Assembly (NCBI GenBank): GCA_030704615.1
Contig: CM060733.1
Coordinates: forward strand, 10,850,001-10,914,000
Source of the DNA: Takakia lepidozioides
Taxonomy: Eukaryota; Streptophyta; Takakiopsida; Takakiales; Takakiaceae
Reading direction: 5' to 3'
DNA length: 64,000 bases
Shown here: positions 13,801 to 25,288 of the stretch, piece after piece
Layout: each line of letters begins with the position of its first letter
Position numbering within the stretch: the stretch's first letter is position 1
Program-made: the position numbers and the translations under genes
The notes under the pieces: model-generated
Database searches by the model: none
Seen by the model: the letters and a program-made list of their open reading frames with translations, nothing else
Told to the model about the DNA's origin: nothing

Positions 13801-15785
13801 GGGTTATTAATCTTAGTTTTACAGCCCGGCGTATACCACAGAATTGACATGCATGGGAAATGTGCAGCTTCTGCCTGTCACTCTGGGCTCTGGGCAGGGC
13901 AGAGACCATCAAGAGAGAAGCTACTTACCTAAACAACTTCCTCACTTAATGAACAGTACCAAATGTGTGCTTACCTGAACTTGTGACCTTGAATCTGCTG
14001 CTAAACCTGCGTCTGTCCCTGCACACAAAACCACCAACCTCATTGGACTAATGCCTTCTATCTATCATTCAGTTGAGAAAGGCATGTTTGTAGGTATGGG
14101 CGCATTTGATTTTCACATACTGTGCCAAGATGCCTTGAATATTTACAGCCTTCAAAAATTTCTCTCTGACCCTTACACGACTTGTGTTTCCTTTTCCCAT
14201 TGACATATTACTCCATGCACAATCAGGGCACTGGCATATAATAGAGACCCACACAAAAGGGTACAGCATGCCATAACAAATCCAGGTAACATTCTGAGCA
14301 ACTGCACCCAAATAAACATGTGCACACATAGATACGAGATGTCACATGCCACTCATTCACAGAAGATGTTGAGCAGATAACAGCCATATTGTGGCAATAT
14401 TGACAAGCATCACAGTCAAAAACTTTGCCAATTGGCAGAGTTTATTTGTCTTTAACAGAATACGACTGCCACAGACAGGCTGCTCAACTTACCCAGCTCT
14501 GTTCCCTGAAGAGCAGACAAAGGAGGAGCCTGTGCACTAAACACATTGAGAAGGCGTGACTTGTTAACTATGGAAACATGAGTTGCTGGTGATAATAGTT
14601 CTGTCTTGAAAATATTGGAAGTGACATAACTGTGTGCCCCCTCCTTTACACCAGCTTGACATTGCACTCCAAGGCTCGGAGCACCTATCTTTGGAACAGA
14701 TGATGGAGGCGTGCCCTAATTGCAACCAACAGAGAGCATGCAAGCAATATCATCAGGGAAAGTCCATAACTCTTCAGAAATCATCCTTACTGCCATCATG
14801 GAGACCATTGCCACCGAGGCATCACTCAACAGCACCCAAACATACAAACCCTAACTAGGGCTTAGTAAGCTGGTTAAGAGAGGATATCATGTGCAAAACA
14901 AGAATCATAGCATTTCGACATGCTTTACCTCAAGTCCACAACTAACAAACCTTACCTACCACAAGTCTAACTGGGGAAACTTAAGCTACACCCTACTTTC
15001 ATACAGTATATGTATGTAGCAGGCCCTTTGGCCTTGGTGGCAACAACGTGTCGGATCAAGCTGAAAAATGAGGCTCGCAACTTAGCCAGAGGGCAGTGCG
15101 ACCCAATGTGGGTGCACAGGGAGAACTCAAACAGCTCTGCATGTGACTGCTATGGCTGCAATACAAGACTGTCATGCCGCTGTGATCAACTTTCATAGAA
15201 AGAGCCATCACACACAGAAAACCTACTGCGAGAGTTCATAATCCACATCTTCAATCCATCACCTCCAGGAATGTCTAAAGTTCAAAGTATCCACATAAGG
15301 ATTCGTCCTTGAGTATTAAGACGAAACAGACATGTATGGAACAAGAAGCATCCATCATGACAATCGCATATACATCGTAGCAAATAGATAATGCGGAGAC
15401 CCGTATATTCCAAAACAGGACGAGGATCCAACCACACAGAAGAAGTAGAGAGCCATCTTCCAACACACTAAGACTCTCGACACAGCAAACAATGCCGAAA
15501 AACACGATCCTGTTCATGAGGAGAAGAAAACGAAGACACGAACAGTGTAGACTAAAGGGCTCATCACATAGACATATGCAAACGAAAAGCGAGACATGGA
15601 GGAGCAACGGCAGGAAGGGACAAGTACAACACCTCCACATCCTCCTCTGAAGAGAGCTCGCCTTCTTCTTTATCTTCTTTCTCTTTATCTTGCTGATGAG
15701 GGGCTGGTTGTGGTCTCCGCGACACGGACGGCATCGATGCAAACGCAAGAGCCCTCAGCACATCTATTGACCTTGAATCCCCCAT
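4810..15785 (-). CDS. zf-C3H1 (ZFC3H1/Red1-like) zinc-finger protein with HAT/TPR-like C-terminus
   Basis: Ten-exon model on the complement: 15785-15633, 14604-14493, 14018-13975, 13554-13188, 13009-9275, 9218-9076, 8911-7415, 7210-7106, 6974-6849, 6510-4810. All phases agree, giving 2660 aa. The N-terminus has the acidic KEEGELSSEEDVE signature typical of plant C3H1 proteins. The 3.7-kb exon encodes a low-complexity region that starts with FVIKFDSDSDSEGDQQQ and has a short coiled coil (DIDRMKKQIADLERNKGKT). The CCCH finger PLCKFEHRGKCNNDTCPWQH (about residues 1840-1857; Cys-x7-Cys-x4-Cys-x3-His) is the zf-C3H1 domain. The C-terminal ~640 residues resemble half-a-TPR helices (ALFVLSRALEANPSAVALW, GSYELWLLYINSR). 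ZFC3H1 and Red1 relatives link nuclear RNA to exosome decay; that role here is by family. Exons 2 and 6 and the exon 1 donor (GAG|GTGTTG) are the weakest calls. An ATG at 15734 is an alternative start. Confidence 0.82.
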
Positions 15786-16341
15786 TTCGTCCCGAGCTTT
15801 GAATGTTGGACATACCTTCCACCCTCCCCACGACAGCGTGACGAGTGACACCGACCTCAATACACAGTCTCAATACACATAGAGAGGACCCACATCACCA
15901 CAACACACAAACAGCAGCCCAAAAGTCACGTTCAGAGATTGAGAAGGAGATGAGCAGAACACGCATCCCGCACCCCTACGCCTGGAAAAGCCCGCTCTTC
16001 TCTCTCTCGATTTTCCAAACGCAGATAGAGGAAGAGAAGTCGGGGCGGCGGCGTGGCGTCATCCTGACGTCCGTAGCCATGGATGCACCCCGCCCAATGC
16101 ATGCATTCATGCTTCACACCAGCCTCTCATGCTCCTAACGTCCCAAGAGCCTATGTGTCATACGATTACCCCACAGTCCGGTCTTGAGACCATAGCTGCC
16201 ATATGGAACGAAGAACTGGAAGATTCTGTTCCCTGACTCAGCCTGCTTGGTGGGCTGAGGAAGCGGGTCAGTAACTAATCTTTATTGGGAATCTGGGTGA
16301 TGATAAGAGATCGAGAGAGAGAGAAAGAGAAAGAGAAAGAA
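15786..16341. promoter_or_regulatory. Divergent intergenic region between zf-C3H1 and J-domain genes
   Basis: The predicted start codons of the zf-C3H1 gene (-) and the J-domain gene (+) are about 556 bp apart and point away from each other, so this stretch should hold both promoters and 5' UTRs. A GA-rich tract (about 16308-16340) lies directly before the J-protein ATG, a composition common in plant 5' leaders. No specific factor site or clear TATA box was identified. Confidence 0.5.
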
Positions 16342-16994
16342 ATGACGGATGGGGCTGGAAGCCACCCTCGTCAATCCAAAGCCGACGAGATGATGAAGCG
16401 CGCATCGTTTTGGATATTCATGTTCATGGGCGCCGCTGCAGTATGGAGTCTTCCCTCTCCTCTGCTCTCCTTGTAATCGGTTAGCATGTACACACTTCAA
16501 ATACTGTAGTGCGATTCGTTATCACTAGTAAAGGAGCCTACCTGTCTAAGCGTCCATCCGTCTTGCAGGATTGTCACCTGTTGTTTGTGTGGGTGCATCA
16601 AAGAGCTGATTAGAGAAGCTTGAAAGACTTTGTAGGATATTTGCTGTTCTGATCGATTGCCTCGACACAATCGGAGACTGCAATGTAGTGGAGGATTCTA
16701 ATTTTGTAACTCCTCTCTATAAATCATACGATGATGGGGTGGGCGGCTTCGACGACATGTAACTGCCGCCTGGAATATGAAGGAAATAAGTCAGAGAAAG
16801 TCATTGTGTGGGATTTAGAGAACTTCTTCAATATTTGAAACTACCCATAGACTGGCACGCTGGTTTCTATGAGGCACTGGATCCATATACTTGAAGGTAA
16901 GCAGGTAACTGGATTACAGTGCCTGAGCATCATCGTTGGCAGATTAGGACTCATGAATTTTGGTGCCCACACACACACACACACACACACACAC

Positions 16995-17046
<52 letters not shown>

Positions 17047-18760
17047 ATTGTTGTCAGGCCATTTAGGCATCTGTAGAATGCATGTTGTGCACCTGTTATG
17101 GCTTTAATGACTTGTAACATTGCAGATTGGGAATGTGTTTGCTCTTCGCAGGCGCCTTTTGAGTATTGAGCGAGGATATGCGCAGGTATTCATTTGTGCA
17201 TTTACTTTCTGTCTGGTTGTTTCTGTCTGCATGCCTGGTTGGTGTGATGTTATTTCACCACTTTCAAACATCTTGTTCCACTTAAGCTATTCTCAGAGAC
17301 CATAATGGATGCCATTGAGTTAGGTACCCAACTTTGTTTGTCTTCTATGATACATTTGTTGTCATCTCTCTTAGGGTTTGGTTAATTAGTTGTCAGACCT
17401 CTCCGGCACTTTTCTAGCTATTATCTCTGAATACAGAAATGAGGACCTCAAACAAGCGAGTTTAAGTATTCGTTGAATTTGGTTAGTAAATCGGTCAGAT
17501 CAAAGTTCCCCTACACTGGGTTGTTTTAATGCATCTGTTGCTCAACTATGACATTTTCAGGTCGTCTTAGAGTGCTTAACTGACAGAGGGTCATGAATAG
17601 AAGTGCAAGTTTGCAATGTGTAAGAAAAGCTAGTAGTGGGGTGACTCAAACAGGGTATATAAAGTGAAGGCTAGCTGCAGTATTTTCTGAAGAAAGTGTC
17701 TGGAATATCGTTGAGTCAGGCTTGGGGCCTGGCAGTGGTGAGGGGCTGTATTTAAAGTTGGTAAATCAGGTTGAAGTTGACAAGAGAAGCAAGTGGTAGG
17801 AGGTAAGTCTGCGGGATCACTTCAGCAAGCATGGAGGTCAGAGTAGCAGTAGTTTCCTTAAGTACAATGGCTGAAATAGGGGTGAGGCTTTTGGGCCTGG
17901 TGGATGGTGGAGATGGGATGCAGCTAACAAAATTGCTAGATCTATTTGTTTTGGGAATGGAAGGGTAACAGTACAAGACATGGTGGAGACCACGGCAGCT
18001 CTGCTCAGTATGAGAAATGGGGCTCCGGCAAGGGGGAAGGTGAAAGGTATGCACGTGCAAGAGAGGCAAGCTCAGCTCGAGAAGCACAGCGCCAGTGGCA
18101 AGTGCACATAGAGGAGCAGCAGCGAAGGGTAGGGTAGTGGTTCCTTTGTTCCTTTGCTCAAGTTACTTCCATGAACTTTCCCCTTTCAACTTGTGTGAGG
18201 AGGTTATTGAGAACTGCAGTTCCACCATCCACAAGCCAGATACATGTATCATATGAGCTGGTATTGCCTTTGCATACAAGGGTAATGGAGTGGGCACCAG
18301 TGGGGCTTTGTGGCAGGAACGCATACGTCGAATGCAGGAGGCCTTTGCAAGGGAGAAGGGATCGTACACCAAAACGTATGAGGCATGGCATGAGCGTCAT
18401 GGTGACAAGTGGGATTGGAGACGAGAGGGTGACCGATGGGAATGGAAAGGCGAGGAGCAGCGACAGCAGGCAGAAAGGGAGAAGGAGAGGAAAAGAAGTG
18501 AAGAGAAAAAGCATGTTTCCAGTTATGAGTTACTGAAACGTGCCAGACTTGGACATCACTATGCTGTGTTAGGCCTTGATGCAACCCGTCGACAACCATA
18601 TTCAGACACTGAAATCAAGGCAGCCTTCCGCTCCAAAGCTTTGGAGTATCACCCAGACCAAAATCAAGTCAATAAGCAGGCTGCTGAGGTCAAGTTCAGG
18701 CAACTTCTGGAGTCTTATCACATGCTTAGGGCCCAATCGAGTTCAAATAGGACCACTTGA
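16342..18760 (+). CDS. Membrane-anchored J-domain (DnaJ-like) protein
   Basis: Four-exon model, all phase 0: 16342-16440, 17126-17185, 17964-18128, 18281-18760, giving 267 aa. Residues about 22-40 (SFWIFMFMGAAA joined to IGNVFAL) form one uninterrupted hydrophobic segment across the first splice junction, suggesting an N-terminal membrane anchor. A charged middle region follows (WDWRREGDRWEWKGEEQRQQ). The C-terminal J domain (about residues 200-258) has YAVLGLDATRR, AFRSKALEYHPDQNQ with HPD at about 232-234, and an AEVKFRQLLESYHMLR helix. The HPD tripeptide is what J proteins use to stimulate Hsp70 ATPase. The form with PYSDTEIKAAFRSKA resembles a family of small plant J proteins known to me only as uncharacterised. 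Exon 1 is least certain, since its donor is GCA|GTATGG. Exons 2-4 have clear borders. Confidence 0.75.
16968..17046. repeat. Compound microsatellite (CA)n(CT)n(CA)n
   Basis: A run of CA dinucleotides (16968-16995), then about 20 CT units (16997-17036), then a short CA run, within the first intron of the J-domain gene. Likely length-polymorphic. Confidence 0.95.
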
Positions 18761-20569
18761 ACACCTTGTATTCCCTTCTTTTTCGCTGGGGCAAGCAGGG
18801 TGTATGAGTGATGGTACACGAAGGTACTAGAGAGGCTCACCGGTTCTGAAGTTTAACCTCAATGAGAGTTGAGAGATCCAATCACAAGGCATGGGCTCCC
18901 TCTCTTCCGCAAAGGTTCTCTCTAACACCAAGGGTCTGTTTCTATGATTGGAGAGCCAGTTTGTGAATTAGGGAAATGCAGCCCTGGTATGGAACATCAA
19001 CACCGTAAGATTTGAACTTCAGTACCAGATATAGAGATGCGGCTGGTCAGCCAAAAGTACGGAAACCTTCTTTGAGGTATTCACCCTCCCCCTGCCCTTC
19101 GGAGAATGCAGACAGATGCAGACTATTACATCTGATCACAAGGGTATCAGATCACTGCCTTGCAATTCAAACAGGTGGATGAACTTCACCTCCACGACCT
19201 TCACCTCAAAGGGAACATTATACTAAGTGTCCGTTGTCACTTGTTCTATCTCTTGTTAGCAAGTTGCACAATTGGAATTAGAAGTCAGTGAATGTGCGAT
19301 GGAATTGATTTGCTCATGCTCAATGCACGGTCAGTAGATCCTTGAAGCATACCTTCGGATGCCAGGATTGATCCAAGTTGAGTCATCTCCTCATTTCTCT
19401 ATTGATCTCCCATACCATCCTCTGTTCCTGCAGTATCTGAATTTTGTCCCATTTTCTCCTTGCTCTACTAGGAACTGTGAGTGCACCACTACATCATAAT
19501 GGAGAGTCGGCCCACCGGGAGGCCGGCACAGGTGAAGCAAAGTCCGTGCTAGTACTTTCCTACGCAACAATCGCTTTGTCAAGCCCAGATTTGATGCAAT
19601 GTTAGCAAGCTTAGCTTCTAAAATAATACACATGTCGCAGATAGTGTAAGAATTGTGTACAGAGCCTCCGTGTGTAACCAATTCCACAATTGTGGCTCCA
19701 CCTTCCCAGGTAGCATTGCAGATGCAGTTGCCACCTTCATAGAGCTTATTAAAAATATGTTTGCCAGGCTACCCCTTCAAGGCGCTGGAGGACTATGTGG
19801 TTTATGCAAAGGAATACACCATGGCTGTGGATGCTTCATAGTGTTGCAAACACCCTGATATTACCATGTATGTAGTACACTTCTTGTTGTACAGAGTTGT
19901 TGTCCAAAGCAGCCTGTTATAAGATCCAGGGCTCCATGACAGCACACTGGTGGAATCTCAGCAGTGCGGGTGCTATTGTTAGTGTCGTCAGAAATTGTTT
20001 AGGTGAAGATGCACATAAAGAGGATGACTTTTTGGAGTGATCATATCAGATGATGACCTTTATTCAGTGGTTATCTCTATCATGCATACAGCAAGTTGAA
20101 CCTCACAGAGGGCTTAAGCAGTGTTGTTCTTGTATTACATTTTTCACATGGCAGCCGGGTCTAAACATTATTGTCTTGAAAGTTTTTTATACTCATAGCT
20201 GGTCCTAAGTATCTCAAAACAAAAATGTGTTTGATACCAGTCTGCTCTAAATACTGGATCAAAATCTCAAAATGAACTACCTAGTATCAAGTATCAACCT
20301 GGACTTAATATGTTTCCAGGGCTGGAAATGGGGCATCTTATAGATTCTATCCCAGTTTTTAACTTCATAAAACAAAAATTCACCATGAGATTTTCCCACC
20401 ATTGTTAGATGAACGGCCAGAGGATAGGCCCATAGGCTCTTCTACTATATATATTGGACAGAGCTCGGAGGGAGGAACGATAGCTTGTCTAAAGGTATGA
20501 AAGCCTCGTGATGCAAGACTCTCTCGTTCAGTCCATGGCTGCTCAGCTGCCCCATGGCTGGTTTCATAG
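18761..20569. other. Intergenic region, nothing recognised
   Basis: About 1.8 kb between the J-domain gene and the PDF relic before the next PPR gene. I looked here for the WWDNR exon and leader exon found before the other PPR genes and did not find a convincing copy. A sequence near 19943-19975 (ACACTGGTGGAATCTCAGC) could be a very degraded WWDNR exon, but that is speculative. Confidence 0.4.
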
Positions 20570-20749
20570 CAATATCCAAGATCGCCAGACGTCAGACATA
20601 AGAACAAGGGAGGTCCTTTGGATTGAATGTTGGTCGAACCCTCCTTGGGTGAGAGAAGAGCTATCTGTGAAGATACAAGATGGAACAGAGTCTAGTGATT
20701 GTTCTGATGTGGATTTACGCCATGCTGCTCCAGTCCGAGAAGACGACGG
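20570..20749 (+). pseudogene. Frameshifted PDF-motif exon relic upstream of PPR gene
   Basis: Homologous to the second PDF exon of the PPR gene at 25289-29383. The acceptor (tttcatag) and phase-2 donor (GACGG|GTATTT) are in the same places. The reading starts in frame (QYPRSPDVRHK) but switches frame near the middle, where LWIECWSNPPWVREEL is found. The exon is 180 bp, while 182 bp is the length in two other copies, so it cannot keep frame into the PPR exon. It probably now lies in the 5' leader or an unused exon. Confidence 0.7.
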
Positions 20750-20860
20750 GTATTTTTCTGAAAATGGAATTGACGCAGTTTTCCTAAATGTATAGGACTG
20801 CAATTGTTTTGTGATGCTGTTTTGTGGCAAGGACCCTGTCATTATGGAGTGATCTTACAG

Positions 20861-23075
20861 GATGGCAGGTTTGAATCAATTACAAATGTTTGTTGACAGG
20901 GGTGGCACCTCCATCACCACCACTGCTTTTAAAACAATAGAGAGGGTCAACAAGGACTCTTCTGGCACTTGTAAGAATGTGAGAATGTTGTCTAAGGCAG
21001 GACAACTGAAAGAGGCATTGCACATTTTGAAGCAAATGGGCATTCAGGTGGACTCCACTACCTATGTCTGTCTCTTGCAGGAGTGCATCAACATAAAAGG
21101 CCTAGCAGAGGGAAAGCAGGTCCATGCCCACATAATCCAAAGTGGATTTAAGCCAAGTAAGTTTATACTCAACACCCTCGTCAACATGTATGCCAAATGC
21201 GGGAGCATCGTGGATGCACGCCGAATGTTTGACAAAATTCGTGAACGAGATATTTTCACGTGGACGATGATGATAGCAGGATATGCCAAGCATGGGTTTG
21301 GTAGGGAGGCTTGCAATCTCTACGAGGTAATGCAACAGGAAGGGGTCACACCCAACAGGGTCACGTTCATTTGTGTTCTCAATGCCTGTGCCAGCCTTGG
21401 AGCCCTGAAGAAAGGCAAGGAGGTCCATGCTGATATCATTAAAGGTGGAATTTCACCAGATATTGTTATAGAGAATACCCTAGTCCACATGTATTCCAAG
21501 TGTGGAAGCCTGAAGGATGCACGTCAAGTGTTAGATAATATGGCTACACGGAATGTGGTCTCTTGGAGTGCAATGATTGCAGGGTATGCTCAGCATGGTT
21601 GTGGTAGGGAGGCTTTTATGATCTACGAGCAAATGCAAAGGGAAGGGGTGATGCCCAACAGGGTTACTTTCATTTGCATCCTGGATGCATGTGTAAGCCT
21701 AGGAGCTCTGGAAAAGGGCAAAAATGTCCATGCAGACATCATCAAAGCTGAGATTTTGCCAGATATAAATTTGGAGACTGCCCTTTCTGACATGTATGCC
21801 AAATGCAGCAGCATGAAAGATGCGCTTAGAGTCTTTGACAATATGGCTAATCGAAATGTTGTATCATGGAGCGTCATGATTGCAGGATATACTCAACATG
21901 GCTACAGTAGGGAAGCTTTCAAGATCTATGAGCAAATGATTCAGGAAGGGGTGAGGCCAGACAAGGTTACATTCAACTGTGTTCTCAATGCCTGTGCCAG
22001 TCTAGGAGCCCTGGAAAAGGGCAAAGAGGTCCATGCTGATATGAGCAAAAGAAAAGTTGCACCGGATATCATTCTGGAGAATACCCTTGTTGACATGTAT
22101 TGCAAATGTGGCAGTGTAAAGGATGCGCGTCAAGTGTTTGACAATATGCTTCACCGGGATGTGGTGTCATGGAATGCCATGATTGCTGGGTATGCTCAGC
22201 AAGGGTGTAGTAGGGAGGCCCTCCAATTATCTGAGCAAATGCAACGGGAAGGCTTTAAGCTAGATGGTATTACCTTTGTGTCTGTTCTGTCTGCATGTAG
22301 CCATGTGGGCCTAGTGGATGAAGGTCATCACTACTTTGATTCCATGAGCCGATATCATGGTCTCACTCCTATGGTGGAGCATTTTGGCTGCATGGTGGAC
22401 CTCCTTGGCCGTGCAGGGCGATTGGATGAGGCGGAGGACTTCATTGTAAAAATGCCAGTGGAACCAGGTGCTTCGGTGTGGGGGGGGCCGTGCAGGATTC
22501 ATGGCGATGTGAAGATAGCAGAACGTGCAGCAAAATGTCTTATCAAGAGTGACCCACAGCATGCTGGGAGTTACGTGCTGCTATCTAACATCTATGCCGC
22601 GGCTGGCAGGTGGGATGAGAAAGCCAAGGTGAGAAAATTGATGGAGGAGAGAGGCGCCAGAAAGGAGGCAGGGCACAGCTGCATTGAGGTGGACAACCGG
22701 GTGCATATGTTTGTTGTAGAAGACAAACTGCACCCACAGATTGAGGAAATTCATGCTGAGCTGAAGAGATTGTCTTGGCAGATGAAGGAGGCTGGGTACG
22801 TGCCTGATACACGCTTTGTATTGCATGATGTAGAGGAAGAGCAAAAGGAGCTTTCTCTTTGCCACCACAGTGAGAAGCTGGCCATTGCTTTTGGCCTCAT
22901 CAAAACACCCCCAAGTACTCCTATCCATGTCATAAAAAACCTTCGGGTGTGTGGTGACTGCCACACTGCCAGCAAGTTCATCTCAAAGATTGTTGGGCGA
23001 GAAATTGTTTTACGGGACGCCAGCCGCTTCCACCACTTCCAAGATGGGGTTTGTTCTTGTGGGGATTACTGGTGA
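20861..23075 (+). CDS. PLS-class PPR protein, DYW subgroup
   Basis: Predicted organellar C-to-U RNA-editing factor of 737 aa starting at the ATG at 20862, encoded in one exon. It has four MY(A/S/C)KC(G/S)S repeat blocks of PLS type, then E/E+ motifs and a complete DYW domain: [11 protein letters not shown] (the HxE zinc/proton-transfer motif), [10 protein letters not shown] (CxxC) and a C-terminus ending CSCGDYW. The base before the ATG follows a splice acceptor (cttacag|g) in the same position as in its paralogues, so the ATG lies at the exon start. The expected E1 motif [13 protein letters not shown] reads [10 protein letters not shown], a 9-bp in-frame deletion near 22478-22500. The upstream PDF exon is broken, so this is the one intact gene here that probably lacks the PDF module. 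Plastid or mitochondrial targeting is assumed from family. Confidence 0.88.
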
Positions 23076-24215
23076 AACAAGATAATATGATACTTCAATC
23101 AGTAAATCTGGCTGAAGGGACCCAAGCATAGCTGTGTCGCGACATATTCTCCACCTGTATGTTCATGAAGTGGGGACAACGTGGACAAGACACCAATCAT
23201 CCTGTTTGGGCAGTTACAGCATGGGCTCACCATAGAGGAGATCTGTTGATTGGTGCTAACCCCTCCACAAGTTTGCACGGTACACCCTCGAACTCTTCGC
23301 TTGAACTGTTGTGGAACTTTCCTGGATTTGATAACAGCCTCCCAGGGCAGACTCAGAAATCCAGGAAAGTCCTGGGGTAAGAATTTTGTCATAAAGAATT
23401 GCTCAAAACCTTTCCCCTGCCCATGCCTGGGTTATGAAAATGCTGGACTGTAATCCAATATCCTTCTTCCCCGAGCCACATAATCCTTCTGCTTGGGGAG
23501 GTCAGTATAGTTACAAAATGAATTTTTGAGTAGTGCTTACAGGAGCCATAATGCTGTCCAGGAACTTGAGCGCTGGTGTACCACATGTGAATTGCTAGTG
23601 GTACCACTTGTTGGAATGACGGATCTTGGTCCAAACCCATCTTTATTAAACCTCAAGATGGAGCCTATTCCCAACATTGAAATGATTGTGGAAATGAGGT
23701 GCAGACTGCACAGAGGATGGGCATGCGATCGTATGTGGTGGCCTTGCTGTCATGGCTGAATTTCCTACTTTGTGAGCTCCTTGCATACATGCTACCAAGT
23801 CTCTAGAGAGAGTTTCGATCTTGCCTTTCACTGATCAATTTGACAGATATGTGCAGGCAGCAAAGGAGGTGGGGTCCTATATGGTTGAACGAAGATAACT
23901 TCTATTAGTTTGTTGCTGCTTTACCAAAAGAGGCAAGTACTCTTTAGTCCTCTGTGAACTGACAGTTAGAGTGAGAAGGCATGTGATGCTACACAGCCCC
24001 ATTTACTGCTGAGTGCAAGTGGCAAGGCCAAGATAATCTATCTGCCAATGCCTGGTTGTCTCAACAGACACTCAGGTTTCTTAGAGCTCTCTCCAATCCA
24101 CCACCAAAGATCTTGACATAAGTTTTGGACCACTGAACTCCCTTCTTGGTTCAACCCTCAACATTGTTTTGAGTTGTCATGATTCCCTTAATAATATTGG
24201 ACAACTCTTTCAAAC
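23076..24215. other. Intergenic region, nothing recognised
   Basis: About 1.1 kb downstream of the PPR gene ending at 23075. Only short open frames without family resemblance were seen; no RNA gene or repeat stood out. Confidence 0.4.
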
Positions 24216-24249
24216 AAGCTCATCTTGCCGGTCGGTGTGCTCCAACAAC

Positions 24250-24385
24250 TGTGTTGCTAGCTGCTGCCTTCACTTGACCATCCACCCACAAAGGTTTCTT
24301 GTACATAGCTATGAATCCATAGCTGCTTGTTGGCACTAATGTGCTTCAAATCTGTTCCTCCAGACTGATGGTTGTGCCTCGATTG
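24250..24385 (-). pseudogene. Decayed PDF-motif relic
   Basis: On the complement the sequence reads GTDLKHISANKQLWIHSY and then, after a one-base shift, KKPLWVDGQVKAA. This matches the left-edge PPR gene's motif (GPDFKHKSANEGLWVDSYKKPAWIEGQLEA) residue for residue at many positions. It is too short and broken to be a working exon. Confidence 0.6.
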
Positions 24386-24454
24386 TCCCATAGTTGACTG
24401 AAGTTCGAAAAACTCTCCACACACCTAGAGCTGCACATCCGAAACTTCTGAAAA

Positions 24455-24590
24455 CACCTAACGAAGAACCTCAGATAATGTGGTGACTGCCACCAAGTCA
24501 ATCGCAAAGACTGTTGGTTGAACTAGTGTGATATGGGGTCGCTTCACCACTTCCAAGATGGGCTTTGGTCTTGTAGGGACAAGATATAGA
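24455..24590 (+). pseudogene. Decayed DYW-domain 3' end relic
   Basis: The DNA still aligns with the last ~45 codons of the neighbouring PPR genes: tgtggtgactgccac (CGDCH) and cgcttcaccacttccaagatgg (RFHHFQDG). It has stops and indels between them and the terminal CGDYW codons are mutated. It shows that a further PPR copy once lay here. Confidence 0.7.
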
Positions 24591-25288
24591 GACAAGAGAC
24601 AAGATACCCTTTCCCATTATTGGTCTTTGGGTGTCTTTTGGTTGCATGAGGCTGGTACAGTTAAAATCACTGCATCCACAGCTGTACATCAGCCATCACA
24701 AATCTGGAGGCAACTGACCTTTGCCTAGAGGCCGCTCTCAAACAACACCTCGTCATTTGTTCGCCAACAATCATCTAAACACCAACATCTATCTCAACAA
24801 TCTGAAACATTGATTTGAAAAAGTTCACAAAAGCTAGAAATTTCACAGTTTGAAGGTTTGCACTTTGCACTGATCACAGAGCATAGCAGCAAGCTAGCAC
24901 TCTCAAGCATGTACAGATGAAGGCAGAGAGAAGGTAAGCTAAGAATAGTCACAAAAAGCGAAGTAGGGAGGGCTCCCTGACGGCATCCGTGACCATTGTA
25001 GCGAGAATTTGATCCTGCCCACTGTGTGGAGCGCGGCGGGAGGTTTTCTGGAAGGTTGGATACATGTCTGCAGCCCATCGCCAAACAATACCTCTTTAAA
25101 ACACCCTTGCGCTGCGCCACGATTGGCCACTCCTACCGTTTCCGGACCTTCCAAAATCCCCTTTAACGATGCAATGACAAACAGCGAGACGATGATTCAA
25201 ACTTTGTTTAGCTGGATTCAAATCAGTCAAAAATCTGGAAGGTATCCCTTGAGTCCTCTCTTGCTGCGCGCTTTGTTCTCGCCAAGGC

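Noticed and set aside
19391-19687. 98-aa frame on the - strand between the J gene and the PPR gene
   Set aside because: No family resemblance, no repeat partner and no splice context seen.
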